The notes: generated by a model not told the origin, from the letters alone. DNA of 64,000 nt from Levilinea saccharolytica (GCF_001306035.1 NZ_LGCM01000037.1:1-64000), one strand, 5' to 3'. Shown: positions 18,503 to 28,239, counted from the stretch's first letter. A program made the numbers and translations.

Positions 18503-21500
18503 ATGCACACCAAGTTTCATAAATTCTGGTTGGTTGGGCTGCTGGTGATTGTGTCCATGTTGGCCAATGTCAGCGGCGTCGCGGCTTTTCCGGAGCCGCC
18601 GGATGGCCCGCAGCCGGCGCAGCCGCGCGGCGGTTCGGGGGCGGGAGTGGCGGTGACTCAGGGCGCGGAACCCAACGCCCAGGCCATTGCTTTGGGCAAG
18701 CCGGGGACGGTGTTCTCGTATAACTCGGCTTTCGGCGAGGTGGACACGCCTTATTTCGACAGTCCGACCCTGGATGACCCTATTCTGTATCTGAACCGTC
18801 CCTTTGGCCTGCGCTACAACGCCGCGGGGGAACTTTTTATCACCGAAGAGGACGGCGCGCGCCTGAGCATGTTGGAAACCGATGGGACGCCGGTGGTGCT
18901 GGCTGGTCGGCCCGGCATGCACGACTGGGGAAACTTCGGCATGAATTGGCCCAAGGACGTGGCTGTGGATGCCAACGGCCTTCTATGGGTGCCCAATAAC
19001 GAAGTGATCACGGTCGTAGACCCCAACGCGCCCGAGGGGGAGCGAGTTGTGGCGCACGTGCCGAATGAACCCTGGAACGAGCCCAACGAGAGCCGTCTAA
19101 ATGAGTCGATGGGCCTGGCTTTTGACGGCACGCGTCTGTTTGTTTCGGATCGCGGCCGCAACTGCGTGAAGGTCTTTGATGCGGATATCAATAATTTCAC
19201 TATGACCTGGCGCTATGACATCGGTGTGTGCGATGAATGGGGCGACGCCAGCCAGACGGAACGCTTCAACCGTCAGGCGCATGTGGAATTCTATGACGGC
19301 GTGCTGTATGTGGCTGACAGCGATAATAACCGTGTGATGGCCTGTGAAGAAGACCCGGCCGATACCTTCACCTGCTCGGTGTTCCACGGAACCGGCAATC
19401 CGGGCAGTGCGGACGATGAATTGAACCGCCCCGCCGGTCTGGGGTTGGAATTTAGCCCCAACCCCTATCTGCTGATCGCAGATGGCGACAATGGGCGTGT
19501 GGCGCGCTGCAACTTGAGCGGCGGGCCGGTGACGTGCGACCCCGATTTCATCACGGTGTACGGCTGGCCCGTCATCGATGTGGCTTATGACGCTGTCTCA
19601 GGCACGTATGCGGTCAGCGACGGCGAGAAGATTCGCCGCTTCCCAGCCACGGGTGGGGGTGACGCGGACTACACGGTCATTGCGGGCGACCCGGACGGCA
19701 AGCCTTATTTGACCGACGACGCGCATTTCTACGGTGTGCGCGGAATTGACACCGATTCGAAGAACAATGTGTATTTCGCCGAAGAGCTGGGCGGGCGCAT
19801 GTTCAAGTTCGATGCCCTGGGCAACCTGGTGTGGTCGTTCGGCACGCGCAGCGACAACCCAGAAGAGGGCCTGAACGGGCCGATGTCCCTGGCGGTCAGC
19901 CGCACAGGGCTGGTGTATGTGGGGCAGAACGGCTGGGCCAGGCTGCTGGTGTACAGCGCCGTGGACGGCAGTTTTGTGCGCCGGATTGACCAGGACTGGG
20001 ACACCGGTACGGAAGATTACCACCTGACCGGCGTCAGCGGCCTGGCGGTGGATCCGCGCGGGTATGTGTATGTGGCCGACCGCTGGCGGCACCGTGTGAT
20101 GGTGTACGACCGCTTTGACCAGAAGGTCATGGAACTGGGCGTGAAGGACGAGCCCGGCCAGGACAGCGGCCACTTCGCCGAACCGGGCGGGATCGCCGTG
20201 GACGCCAAACTGAATATCTACGTGGCCGATACCAACAACTGCCGCGTGCAAAAATTCAACAAAAAGGGCGTGTATCAGATGACCATCGGCAGCCAGATGT
20301 GCGGGCCGGACGGCTTCGACAGCCTGGGTCGGCCGCTAGATGTGGCTGTGGACGCCAAGGGGCGCATCTACGTAGCGGATGAATGGCATGTGCGCACCCA
20401 GGTGTTCGATAAGACCGGCGCGTATCTGACCACCATCGGCGGCAACTGGGGATCGGGCACCAGCCAGTTCCGCAACGCCTCGGGCGTGGCGGTGGATAAG
20501 AAAAGCAATGTCTATATCGCGGATTGGAGCACGGCGCAGGTGAAGAAGTTCCTGCCCAAGGCCCCCGATTACTTTGGCCAACTGACCCTCAATGGTTTCG
20601 GCAGCCGCTGGGCCGACGCGGTGACGGCGGTCTCGATGTATAAGGGCTTGCTGTACGCAGGGGTTCAAAGCGACCGCGGCGCTCAGATCTGGCGCAAGGG
20701 CAAGAAGGGTTGGGAAGTGGTGGAAGCCGACGGCTTCCGCAACGGCAACAACGGCATTGACTTCTTGTTTGAATACAACGGCATGCTGTATGCTTCCACG
20801 TACAACTACGACCCCAACAGCGGCGGGCAGATCTGGCGCACGATGGACGGGCTGACCTGGCAGATCGTGGTGAACAACGGCTTTGATCAGTTCCAGCGCA
20901 ACCCCGAAGTCTTCCGCATGATGAAGGTGGGGAATGAACTGTGCGCCACCACCTGGAGCAGCAACTCCGGAGCGCAGCTGTGGTGCAGTCCCAGCGGCGA
21001 CCTGGGCAGCTGGACGAAGGAAGACCTGGGCGGCGACGGCTTTGGCCACGACGATGGTATCGCCATTACAGATTTGGTCGAATACCAGGGCGCCTGGTAC
21101 GCTTCGACCTTCCACGCCAATTATGACGATGACGGCGACGGCAACCCCGACGATCTGGATGGGGATGCGGACGGCGGCCAGGTATGGCGGCGGGACAACA
21201 CCGGCACCTGGAGCCAGGTGAACGAAAACGGCTTTGGCAACACCGGAAATATTGTTATCAGCTCGCTGGTGCCCTTCACGGGCGGCCTGTACGCCATGGC
21301 AGTGCATTCCCCGGGTGAATCATCACAGATCTGGCGCTGCACTGACCAATGCGATGATACGGGCGATTGGGAATTTGTGACCGACGGCGAGACCCTGGGC
21401 GGCGACTGGAATTACCGCCGCGGTGCGGGGCTGGTGCTGGTCGGCACGCGCCTGGCGGCGGTGATGGGCAATAACGACCTGGGCCTGGGGGTGTTCACCA

Positions 21501-21682
21501 CCCTGGACGGCAACCTCTGGACACAGGCGGGTCTGCCGGGCATGGGCAACAGCAATAACCAGCTGACCTACTACTCGAACAGCCTGTTCCCCTATAAGGG
21601 CAATCTGTACATGGGCGTGTTTAATTGGGGCACGGGCGCGAGCCTGTGGAAGTTTTGCCCGACCAAGAAGGTGTGCAAGTAA
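18503..21682 (+). CDS. Secreted NHL-repeat protein, paralog 1
   Basis: The 1,059-residue product has a signal peptide (MHTKFHKFWLVGLLVIVS..., predicted cut after GVAA near residue 30) and a Pro-rich start (PEPPDGPQPAQPRGG). Residues about 75-690 contain many NHL-type beta-propeller blades with the pattern GVAVD-GNIYVAD--NCRVQKF. Residues 690-1059 are a second beta-rich region with repeated units ending QIWR (GAQIWRKGKKGW, GGQIWRTMDGLTW, SSQIWRC). The C-terminus is WKFCPTKKVCK. The ATG at 18503 follows GGGAGGG. It is likely extracellular and may bind sugars or protein; the function is unknown. Its neighbour downstream is a full-length paralog. Confidence 0.85.
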   Translation: MHTKFHKFWLVGLLVIVSMLANVSGVAAFPEPPDGPQPAQPRGGSGAGVAVTQGAEPNAQAIALGKPGTVFSYNSAFGEVDTPYFDSPTLDDPILYLNRPFGLRYNAAGELFITEEDGARLSMLETDGTPVVLAGRPGMHDWGNFGMNWPKDVAVDANGLLWVPNNEVITVVDPNAPEGERVVAHVPNEPWNEPNESRLNESMGLAFDGTRLFVSDRGRNCVKVFDADINNFTMTWRYDIGVCDEWGDASQTERFNRQAHVEFYDGVLYVADSDNNRVMACEEDPADTFTCSVFHGTGNPGSADDELNRPAGLGLEFSPNPYLLIADGDNGRVARCNLSGGPVTCDPDFITVYGWPVIDVAYDAVSGTYAVSDGEKIRRFPATGGGDADYTVIAGDPDGKPYLTDDAHFYGVRGIDTDSKNNVYFAEELGGRMFKFDALGNLVWSFGTRSDNPEEGLNGPMSLAVSRTGLVYVGQNGWARLLVYSAVDGSFVRRIDQDWDTGTEDYHLTGVSGLAVDPRGYVYVADRWRHRVMVYDRFDQKVMELGVKDEPGQDSGHFAEPGGIAVDAKLNIYVADTNNCRVQKFNKKGVYQMTIGSQMCGPDGFDSLGRPLDVAVDAKGRIYVADEWHVRTQVFDKTGAYLTTIGGNWGSGTSQFRNASGVAVDKKSNVYIADWSTAQVKKFLPKAPDYFGQLTLNGFGSRWADAVTAVSMYKGLLYAGVQSDRGAQIWRKGKKGWEVVEADGFRNGNNGIDFLFEYNGMLYASTYNYDPNSGGQIWRTMDGLTWQIVVNNGFDQFQRNPEVFRMMKVGNELCATTWSSNSGAQLWCSPSGDLGSWTKEDLGGDGFGHDDGIAITDLVEYQGAWYASTFHANYDDDGDGNPDDLDGDADGGQVWRRDNTGTWSQVNENGFGNTGNIVISSLVPFTGGLYAMAVHSPGESSQIWRCTDQCDDTGDWEFVTDGETLGGDWNYRRGAGLVLVGTRLAAVMGNNDLGLGVFTTLDGNLWTQAGLPGMGNSNNQLTYYSNSLFPYKGNLYMGVFNWGTGASLWKFCPTKKVCK

Positions 21683-21708
21683 GCGCATCTGAACGGAAAT
21701 AAAAAAAG

Positions 21709-21743
21709 CCCGGCCTCATGGAAAATTCCGTGGGGCCGGGTTT
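21709..21743 (+). terminator. Terminator after NHL paralog 1
   Basis: CCCGGCCTCATGG (21709-21721) pairs, with G-U pairs, with CCGTGGGGCCGGG (21728-21740), followed by TTT. A closely related hairpin follows the second paralog, so the terminator was duplicated along with the gene. Confidence 0.75.
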
Positions 21744-21812
21744 GATTTAAGCGAGAATTTCATGTATCTGCGTTCATCGCTGATTCAAGACAAATTTGGC
21801 ACCCCTGAACGC

Positions 21813-21841
21813 TTGCGATTTCCTAAAAGGTACTCTATACT
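21813..21841 (+). promoter_or_regulatory. Promoter of the second NHL-repeat gene
   Basis: TTGCGA (21813-21818), a 17-base spacer and TATACT (21836-21841) lie about 114 bases before the start codon at 21955. The rest of the 272-base gap holds the preceding terminator and no evident gene. Confidence 0.5.
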
Positions 21842-21954
21842 CATTTCAGGGGGTCGAATGAACGGTCGCCAAACACAGAATCAATCGAGAAGACAGTCGT
21901 GGGGGAGAATGATTGTCATTAACGCACATCCAATTCCATAAGGGAGGAAGATCT

Positions 21955-24900
21955 ATGCACACCAAGTTTCAGAAATTCTGGTTGGTTGGGCTGCTGGTGA
22001 TTGTGTCCTTATTGGCCAATGCCAGCGGTGCGGCGGCTTTTCCGGAGCCGCCGGATGGGCCGCAGCCTGCACAGCCGCGCGGCGGCTCGGGGCTGGGGGT
22101 GGCGGTGACGCAGGGGGCGGAAATCAACGCCCAGGCCATCGCCTTGGGCAAGCCAGGGACGGTGTATCGCTATGAGAAAACCTACGGGGTCAGCGAACAA
22201 GCCTTCCCCTGGTATCATCCGGGCTATTTTGCCTGGCCGCACTCGGTGTGGGTGCATACGGACGGCAGCGTCTTCATCTCTGATCCGTGGGCCAAAGCCG
22301 TGCGCAAGTACGATGCCAACGGCAACCACCTGGTTGATTTCGGCCACCCTGGCACGGAGACCGGGTGGATTGAGGACGGTTATTTCCAGGACCCGCTGAA
22401 GATGGCCACAGACGCGGACGGGAACCTGTACGTCACCGACCACAACCTGAATATCGTGCGCATCCTCAACCCCTTGGGGGAACAAACCGGGTGGATCGGC
22501 GACCCCGAAACTTCGGGGACGGACGATGAGCATTTCAACACCCCCGAAGGCATCTTCATCTCCCCCGTCAACGGCCAGATCTACATCGCCGACACCTACA
22601 ACCACCGCATTCAGGTGTTTGACAGCGACGTCAATCATCTCTTCACCATCGGTGAGGCCGGCGTCAGCGGTGACGATAACGACCACCTGAACGCCCCCAT
22701 TGGTGTGGCTGTGGACGCTGCCGGCAACATCTATGTGGCCGACGCCGATAATAACCGCGTGGTGAAGTACGACGCCGACGGCGATTACCTGGCGCAGATC
22801 ACCGGTCTGGAAGGTCCCACCACGGTCGCGGTGGATAACGTCCGCGGCTATCTGTACGTAGGCGTCATCCAAGATGCATACGTGCCCTATTACAACCTCG
22901 CTAATCTCAGCTACGCCGGCGCCTTCGGTGAACTGGATGTTCAGGGAGATGACACCACCCACTTTATGGAACCGCACGGTGTGGCGGTGGATGAGGTTAG
23001 TGGTAAAGTCTACATCGCCGACAGCCCCAATCGCCGCGTGCTGGTGTACAACGCGGTTACCAAGGCTTACCTGCGCCAGTTCGGCCACACCAACCAATTT
23101 ATCCCCACGGATGACCAGCATTTCTTTGAACCCAAGGTTGTGGAAGTGGAGCCGAACGGCTCCGTCATCCTGGGCGAAGGCGGGCTGCGCCTGATCAAGC
23201 TCAACCCCGACGGCTCTGCCGCCTGGACGGTGGGACAATCCGGTTTTGGGGGAGATCCCCCGGACTTCGTGGGAACTCCCAACGGTATCGTCTCCGACGG
23301 CAAGACCGTGTATGCGGCCATGGACTGTACCATTCATAAGTACAGAAGTACTGACGGCGCTTACCTGGGTGTATTCGCGGGCGGCGGGGATTGCTGGGCG
23401 CCCGACAGCCCATTTGAGAGTATCAGCGACATCGCCCGCGATTCGGCCGGCAACATCTACGTGACCGATAGCGCGCTGCACCGCGTGACCCAACTGAACA
23501 AATACGGCGTGGTGGTCGCCACCGTGGGTGTGCGCGGCGAAGAAGGTTCAGATAACGCCCACTTCCGCTACCCAGAGGGTATTGGGTTGGATAAGGCCCG
23601 CAACGTGTATGTGGCGGATGACAGCAACTGCCGCGTGCAGAAGTTCGACAAACGTCTGCGCTACCTGATGACCTTCACCACCACCCTGTGCGGCGACACA
23701 CACGACCGCCTGTACGGTCCGCAGGATGTGGTGGTGGATGCCAAGGGCAATGTCTTTGTGGCGGATACCTGGAACTATCGCATTCAGGTCTTCGACAAAA
23801 CCGGCGCGTATCTCAGTACCATCGGCGGTAGCTGGTACAGCCGGGGCGGCGGTACGGGCCAGCTGCGCGTCCCCATGAGCCTGGCGATGGACAAGAAAGG
23901 CAATCTCTACGTGGCCGACCGCGACAACCACCGCATTCAGGTGTACGCCCCTGGCGTGCCCTACTTCGGCCAGCAAAGTCTGAACGGCTTCGGCAGCCGC
24001 TGGACTACGGGAGTATATACCGTAGCGATGTTCAAAGGCATGCTGTACGCGGGGAGTGATGGGGAACACGGCGCGCAGATCTGGCGCAAAGCGAAGAGCG
24101 GTTGGATGATGGTGGAGGGCGACGGCTTCCATAACAGCGCCGAGGCCATTAACCACCTTTTTGAATACAACGGCATGCTCTACGCCGCCACCTACACCTA
24201 TAACGACCCCAACAACGGCGGGCAAATCTGGCGCACGGCCGACGGGCTGAGCTGGCAGATTGTGGTAAACAACGGCTTTGACCAGGGACAGCGTAACCCC
24301 GAAGTCTTCCGCATGATGAAGCTGGGAAATGAACTGTGCGCCAGCACCTGGAGTGTTGGCGCTGGGGCGCAGTTATGGTGCAGCACCACAGGGGATGCGG
24401 GCAGTTGGGAGCCAGAAGGTCTGGGCGGTGACGGTTTCGGCAGCGATGATAACATTGCTATTCTGGATGCAATTGAGTATCAGGACGCCTGGTATGCATC
24501 CACATATAATACTGGTGAAGGTGCTCAGGTGTGGCGGCGTAGCCTGAGCGGCACCTGGAGTCAGGTGAACATCAGCGGTTTTGGAGATCCAGATAATACC
24601 ATGATCCCCTCGTTGGTCCCGTTCAACGGCAGCCTGTACGCCATCACGCATCATCGGGCGGGAGGGTCCTCGGAAATTTGGCGGTGCAGAAACCAATGCA
24701 CCAAGACGAGCGACTGGCAGTTTATCGCCGACGGCGAGAATTTAGGCGGTGATATCAACTACCGTGTGATGTCATCCTTGGCGGTGGTTGGCAAGTATCT
24801 GGTGGTCGTGATGGGGAATGATGTTCTGGGTCTGGGGGTGTTCACCACCCCAGACGGTGTGACCTGGTGGTCGCAGGCGGGGCCATCGGGCATGGGCAAC

Positions 24901-25032
24901 AGCGGCAATGGTCGTGTTTACTATACAAACGCTCTGTTCCCCTATAAGGGCAATCTGTACATGGGCGTGATGAATTGGGGCACGGGCGGGAGCGTGTGGA
25001 AGTTCTGCCCGACCAAGAAGGTGTGCAAGTAA
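21955..25032 (+). CDS. Secreted NHL-repeat protein, paralog 2
   Basis: The 1,025-residue protein shares with the preceding gene a nearly identical signal peptide (MHTKF-KFWLVGLLVIVS), the same Pro-rich start, the same NHL blade architecture (GVAVDAAGNIYVADADNNRV, GNLYVADRDNHRIQVY), the same C-terminal QIWR repeats and the same last residues (WKFCPTKKVCK). The N-terminal propeller part, residues 50-200, is clearly diverged while the signal peptide and C-terminal third are conserved. GGGAGGAAG precedes the ATG at 21955. It is probably exported. Diverged blades with conserved ends suggest duplication followed by ligand-face diversification, which is inference. Confidence 0.85.
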   Translation: MHTKFQKFWLVGLLVIVSLLANASGAAAFPEPPDGPQPAQPRGGSGLGVAVTQGAEINAQAIALGKPGTVYRYEKTYGVSEQAFPWYHPGYFAWPHSVWVHTDGSVFISDPWAKAVRKYDANGNHLVDFGHPGTETGWIEDGYFQDPLKMATDADGNLYVTDHNLNIVRILNPLGEQTGWIGDPETSGTDDEHFNTPEGIFISPVNGQIYIADTYNHRIQVFDSDVNHLFTIGEAGVSGDDNDHLNAPIGVAVDAAGNIYVADADNNRVVKYDADGDYLAQITGLEGPTTVAVDNVRGYLYVGVIQDAYVPYYNLANLSYAGAFGELDVQGDDTTHFMEPHGVAVDEVSGKVYIADSPNRRVLVYNAVTKAYLRQFGHTNQFIPTDDQHFFEPKVVEVEPNGSVILGEGGLRLIKLNPDGSAAWTVGQSGFGGDPPDFVGTPNGIVSDGKTVYAAMDCTIHKYRSTDGAYLGVFAGGGDCWAPDSPFESISDIARDSAGNIYVTDSALHRVTQLNKYGVVVATVGVRGEEGSDNAHFRYPEGIGLDKARNVYVADDSNCRVQKFDKRLRYLMTFTTTLCGDTHDRLYGPQDVVVDAKGNVFVADTWNYRIQVFDKTGAYLSTIGGSWYSRGGGTGQLRVPMSLAMDKKGNLYVADRDNHRIQVYAPGVPYFGQQSLNGFGSRWTTGVYTVAMFKGMLYAGSDGEHGAQIWRKAKSGWMMVEGDGFHNSAEAINHLFEYNGMLYAATYTYNDPNNGGQIWRTADGLSWQIVVNNGFDQGQRNPEVFRMMKLGNELCASTWSVGAGAQLWCSTTGDAGSWEPEGLGGDGFGSDDNIAILDAIEYQDAWYASTYNTGEGAQVWRRSLSGTWSQVNISGFGDPDNTMIPSLVPFNGSLYAITHHRAGGSSEIWRCRNQCTKTSDWQFIADGENLGGDINYRVMSSLAVVGKYLVVVMGNDVLGLGVFTTPDGVTWWSQAGPSGMGNSGNGRVYYTNALFPYKGNLYMGVMNWGTGGSVWKFCPTKKVCK

Positions 25033-25056
25033 GCGCACCGGAACGGAAATAAAGAA

Positions 25057-25091
25057 CCGGCCTCACGGGTAACTCCGTGGGGCCGGATTTG
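25057..25091 (+). terminator. Terminator after NHL paralog 2
   Basis: CCGGCCTCACGG (25057-25068) pairs with CCGTGGGGCCGG (25075-25086), followed by ATTTGATTT. It is a sister of the hairpin at 21709-21743. Confidence 0.7.
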
Positions 25092-25113
25092 ATTTAACCA
25101 GAGGATTGGTGTT

Positions 25114-25788
25114 TCAGGCGGTTTGGGGGGCGAGCCGCTCGGCAAACACCTGCTGCGCGGCGGCAAACCCCAGGGTCACAGCCTGCCCATGAACCTCCAG
25201 GGTGACGGTCTGATTGAAGGGCAGCACCTCCACCACCCGCGCCGGGCTGCCCGGCACCACCGATTTTTCTTCCAAAAAGTGCAGCAGCTGGCTATCTTCT
25301 TCGGCCAGCTCGTGGATGCGGCGGATGACGACCTCGTCGCCGGGGCGCAGATTGACCAGCGAGACCCAATCGGCGGCCAGATCCTCAAACCCGGGCAGAG
25401 GGTTGCCGTGCGGGCAGGTGGTGGGGTGGTTCAGGTCCGCAATCAGCGCGGCTTCCAGCTCGTCCGAGATGGCGTGTTCGATCTCATGGGCCTGCAGATG
25501 GACTTTGGACCAGGATAACATACGCGAAAGCAGCCATTCGGTCAGCATGTGGCGGCGCATGACCGTGCGGGCGGCGGCCATGCCGGGGTCCGTCAGGTGC
25601 GGGCCGTGGGGGCTGTCCATGCTCACCAGGCCGTCGCGCACCATGCGTTTGAGGGTGTTGGTGACAGTGGGGGGCGAGACACCCAGCAGCTCGGCTAGGC
25701 GCACCCCCTGAACCGCCTCGCCGTCGCGCTGCAGGATGAACAGGATCATTAAATAGTCTTCAATCGTCGGGCTAATCTTATCGGTCAT
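25114..25788 (-). CDS. DtxR/MntR-family metal-dependent repressor
   Basis: The 224-residue protein has an N-terminal winged helix (TIEDYLMILFILQRDG, then VRLAELLGVSPPTVTNTLKRM), a metal-binding dimerisation domain (RRHMLTEWLLSRMLSW, EAHEIEHAISDELE-like HEIEHAISDELEAAL, CPHGNPLPG) and a C-terminal SH3/FeoA-like domain (NLRPGDEVVIRRI). It is divergent from feoAB, so it most likely senses Fe(II) and represses iron uptake. The start MTDKISPTIEDYL at 25788 is preferred because family similarity begins there; longer in-frame starts up to 25845 exist. A palindromic operator lies between it and feoA. Confidence 0.87.
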   Translation of the reverse strand: MTDKISPTIEDYLMILFILQRDGEAVQGVRLAELLGVSPPTVTNTLKRMVRDGLVSMDSPHGPHLTDPGMAAARTVMRRHMLTEWLLSRMLSWSKVHLQAHEIEHAISDELEAALIADLNHPTTCPHGNPLPGFEDLAADWVSLVNLRPGDEVVIRRIHELAEEDSQLLHFLEEKSVVPGSPARVVEVLPFNQTVTLEVHGQAVTLGFAAAQQVFAERLAPQTA

Positions 25789-25822
25789 GGCGCCTTTATG
25801 AAAAACAGGACGTTCTTCCATC

Positions 25823-25850
25823 TTGACAAATGCTGAAAACAGCATATAAA
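25823..25850 (+). promoter_or_regulatory. feoABC promoter
   Basis: TTGACA (25823-25828), a 16-base spacer and TATAAA (25845-25850). The spacer holds the inverted repeat TGCTG-AAAA-CAGCA. The predicted transcript start falls inside the operator at 25851-25864. Confidence 0.7.
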
Positions 25851-25866
25851 TTAGTGTATACTAATT
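25849..25866. promoter_or_regulatory. Palindromic operator for the DtxR-type repressor
   Basis: The sequence AATTAGTGTATACTAATT has perfect 7-base arms (AATTAGT/ACTAATT) around GTAT. It resembles the TTAGG...CCTAA class of DtxR/IdeR sites and overlaps the expected start of feo transcription. A half-site AATTAGT recurs at 25871-25877. The assignment to this repressor is inferred from position. Confidence 0.65.
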
Positions 25867-25948
25867 GTGAAATTAGTCAATGGTCAATCTGTGAAGTAGG
25901 ACACTCTAATTATAGCCCGGCGGGGCTTTCCGTCAAGATAGGATCTTT

Positions 25949-26200
25949 ATGCAGCCGACAACTTTGAACCAGACGCGATTATTGGATTTGCAGGCAGGTG
26001 AGCGCGGATTGGTGATTTCATTGGGCAGCGGTAAACAGCTCATCAGCCGCCTGACGGCTTTGGGTTTCACCCCAGGGGGAGAGCTGGTGGTCAATCAAAA
26101 CTATGCCCACGGCCCGCTGATTGTGACCGTGCGCGGCGGGCGGGTGGCCATTGGGCGCGGGGAGGCCGCGGCCATTCTGGTGGAGCGGAGGGACGAATGA
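25949..26200 (+). CDS. feoA: Ferrous iron transport protein A
   Basis: The 83-residue SH3-like protein has the FeoA pattern LLDLQAGERGLVISLG, ISRLTALGFTPGGELVV and VTVRGGRVAIGRGEAAAILV. It works with FeoB at the cytoplasmic face of the membrane in Fe(II) uptake. The stop overlaps the feoB start (ATGA at 26197-26200), giving translational coupling. Confidence 0.93.
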   Translation: MQPTTLNQTRLLDLQAGERGLVISLGSGKQLISRLTALGFTPGGELVVNQNYAHGPLIVTVRGGRVAIGRGEAAAILVERRDE

Positions 26201-28236
26201 GCTGCCACAGCGACACCGCAACCTCACCCGCGCTGGATGTGGAAAACGCCCAGCGCACCACCCTGATTGCCCTGGCGGGGCAGCCCAACATGGGCAAATC
26301 CACCCTGTTCAACCTGCTCACTGGCCTGAACCAACACGTGGGCAATTGGGCCGGGAAGACCGTGGAGCGGCGCGAAGGCAGCCTGACTCACGACGGGCAG
26401 CGCTTCACCCTCGTGGACCTGCCGGGCACTTACAGCCTGACGGCCAATTCCGCCGAAGAGCGCATCGCGCGCGATTTCATCCTGCACGAGCAGCCGGATG
26501 TGGTCATCGCCGTGGTGAACGCCGCCAATCTGGAGCGCAGCCTGTACCTGCTGGCCGAGCTGGTCAGCTTGCCGGCGCCGGTGGTGGTGGCGTTGAATAT
26601 GATGGATGTGGCCCGCCAGGAGAATATCCTGGTGGAGCCGGAGGTGCTGGAAGCCGCCCTGGGTCTGCCCGTCATCCCCATGACGGCCACGCGCGCCGAA
26701 GGCGTGCGCGAGTTGTTTGCGGCGGTGCAGGAGACCCTGGCGGGCCGCCGCGGGCTGGTGGCGCGCCTGCCCGAAATTCGCGAAGATCACCGCGAATCCC
26801 TGCGGGTGGTGCTGGAGGCCGTGCAGGGCTATGTGCCTGCGCCGTACCCCACCGCCTGGGCGGCCACCAAGCTGCTGGAAGGGGATGAGGAAATCACCCA
26901 GCAGATGCGCGCGCTGCTGCCGGCGGAGCGCTGGGAACGCGTTCACCAGGAGTTGATGGCGCACGAGGACGCCTTTTTGGCGGTGGCCACCGGCCGTTAT
27001 GAGTGGATTGGCCGGCTGGTGCGCGCGGCGGTGGTTCGCCCGCGGGTGGGGCAAATTGGCCTGACCGAACGCCTGGACCGTTGGGCGGCGCACCCATTTT
27101 GGGGGCTGGTGATCCTGGCCGCCATTTTGGGCGGGGTGTTTTGGATGACCTTTCAAATCGGCGCGCCCCTGCAGGAGTGGTTGGACACGCAGATCATTGG
27201 GCGGGTCAGCGGCTGGCTGGCGGCGGCTTTGGTCAGCGCGCCGCTGTGGGTGCAGGGGCTGGTGCTGGACGGCGTGATGGGCGGGGTGGGCACGGTGGTG
27301 ACCTTTTTGCCCATCCTGGTGATTTTCTTCGCGGTCTTGGGCCTGCTGGAAGACGTGGGCTATATGGCACGGGCGGCCTATGTGATGGACCGCTTTATGC
27401 ACCTGATGGGCATGCACGGCAAGTCCTTTTTGCCGCTGTTCCTGGGCTTCGGCTGCAATGTTCCGGCGGTGATGGGGGCGCGGGTGGCCGATTCGCGGGC
27501 GGCGCAGCTGCTCACCATCCTGCTGGCGCCCCTGGTGCCCTGCACAGCCCGCCTGGGCGTTCTGGCCTTTCTGGCGCCGGCCTTTTTTGGCGCGGCGGCG
27601 GCCTGGGTATCCTGGGGGCTGGTGATGCTGTCGCTGGGCGTGCTGGTGCTGGTGGGTGTGGTGATGAGCCGCACGGTCTTCCGCGGACAGCGCTCGGCCT
27701 TTGTGATGGAAATGCCCCTCTACCACATCCCCAACCTGCGCACCATTGGCCTGCTGGTGTGGCAGCGCTCGCTGTCCTTCCTGGAAAAGGCCGGCACCAC
27801 CATTCTGGTGTTTTCGGTGGTGGTGTGGGCTTTGGCGGCTTTGCCCGGCGGCGACCTGGAAAACAGTTGGCTGGCGGGGCTGGGGCGTTGGTTTGAACCG
27901 GTGGGCCTGTGGATGGGCCTGGATTGGCGCCTGACGGTGGCGCTTTTGGCCAGCTTCTTCGCCAAAGAGAATTCCATCGCCACCCTGGGGGTCTTGTTTG
28001 GCAGCGCCGAGGATGCGGGATTGGCCAGCACCCTGGCGGGCATCTATTCCCCGGCCAGCGGCCTGGCTTTCCTGACGGTATCGCTGCTCTTCATCCCCTG
28101 CGCGGCCACCGTGGCCGTCATCCGGCAGGAGAGCGGCTCGTGGCACTGGACCCTGTTCAGCGTGGCCCTGACCCTGGCCATTTCGCTGGCGGTGGGCGCG
28201 GGTGTGTATGCCCTGGCGGTGTGGGGAGGGCTGTAA
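26197..28236 (+). CDS. feoB: Ferrous iron transport protein B
   Basis: This Fe(II) transporter has an N-terminal GTPase. The 679-residue product shows the G1 motif AGQPNMGKSTLFN (residues about 27-39), G3 VDLPGTYSL, and G4 ALNMMD, then a guanine-dissociation-inhibitor-like helical region, then two Gate domains with about ten membrane segments. GFGCNVPAVMGARV is the conserved Cys-containing Gate motif. It is somewhat shorter than the E. coli protein (773). It is co-transcribed with feoA and a FeoC-like gene. Confidence 0.95.
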   Translation: MSCHSDTATSPALDVENAQRTTLIALAGQPNMGKSTLFNLLTGLNQHVGNWAGKTVERREGSLTHDGQRFTLVDLPGTYSLTANSAEERIARDFILHEQPDVVIAVVNAANLERSLYLLAELVSLPAPVVVALNMMDVARQENILVEPEVLEAALGLPVIPMTATRAEGVRELFAAVQETLAGRRGLVARLPEIREDHRESLRVVLEAVQGYVPAPYPTAWAATKLLEGDEEITQQMRALLPAERWERVHQELMAHEDAFLAVATGRYEWIGRLVRAAVVRPRVGQIGLTERLDRWAAHPFWGLVILAAILGGVFWMTFQIGAPLQEWLDTQIIGRVSGWLAAALVSAPLWVQGLVLDGVMGGVGTVVTFLPILVIFFAVLGLLEDVGYMARAAYVMDRFMHLMGMHGKSFLPLFLGFGCNVPAVMGARVADSRAAQLLTILLAPLVPCTARLGVLAFLAPAFFGAAAAWVSWGLVMLSLGVLVLVGVVMSRTVFRGQRSAFVMEMPLYHIPNLRTIGLLVWQRSLSFLEKAGTTILVFSVVVWALAALPGGDLENSWLAGLGRWFEPVGLWMGLDWRLTVALLASFFAKENSIATLGVLFGSAEDAGLASTLAGIYSPASGLAFLTVSLLFIPCAATVAVIRQESGSWHWTLFSVALTLAISLAVGAGVYALAVWGGL

Positions 28237-28239
28237 ACC

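Noticed and set aside
26224-28146. 640-codon minus-strand frame
   Set aside because: Antisense shadow of feoB; skewed His/Gln/Arg composition.
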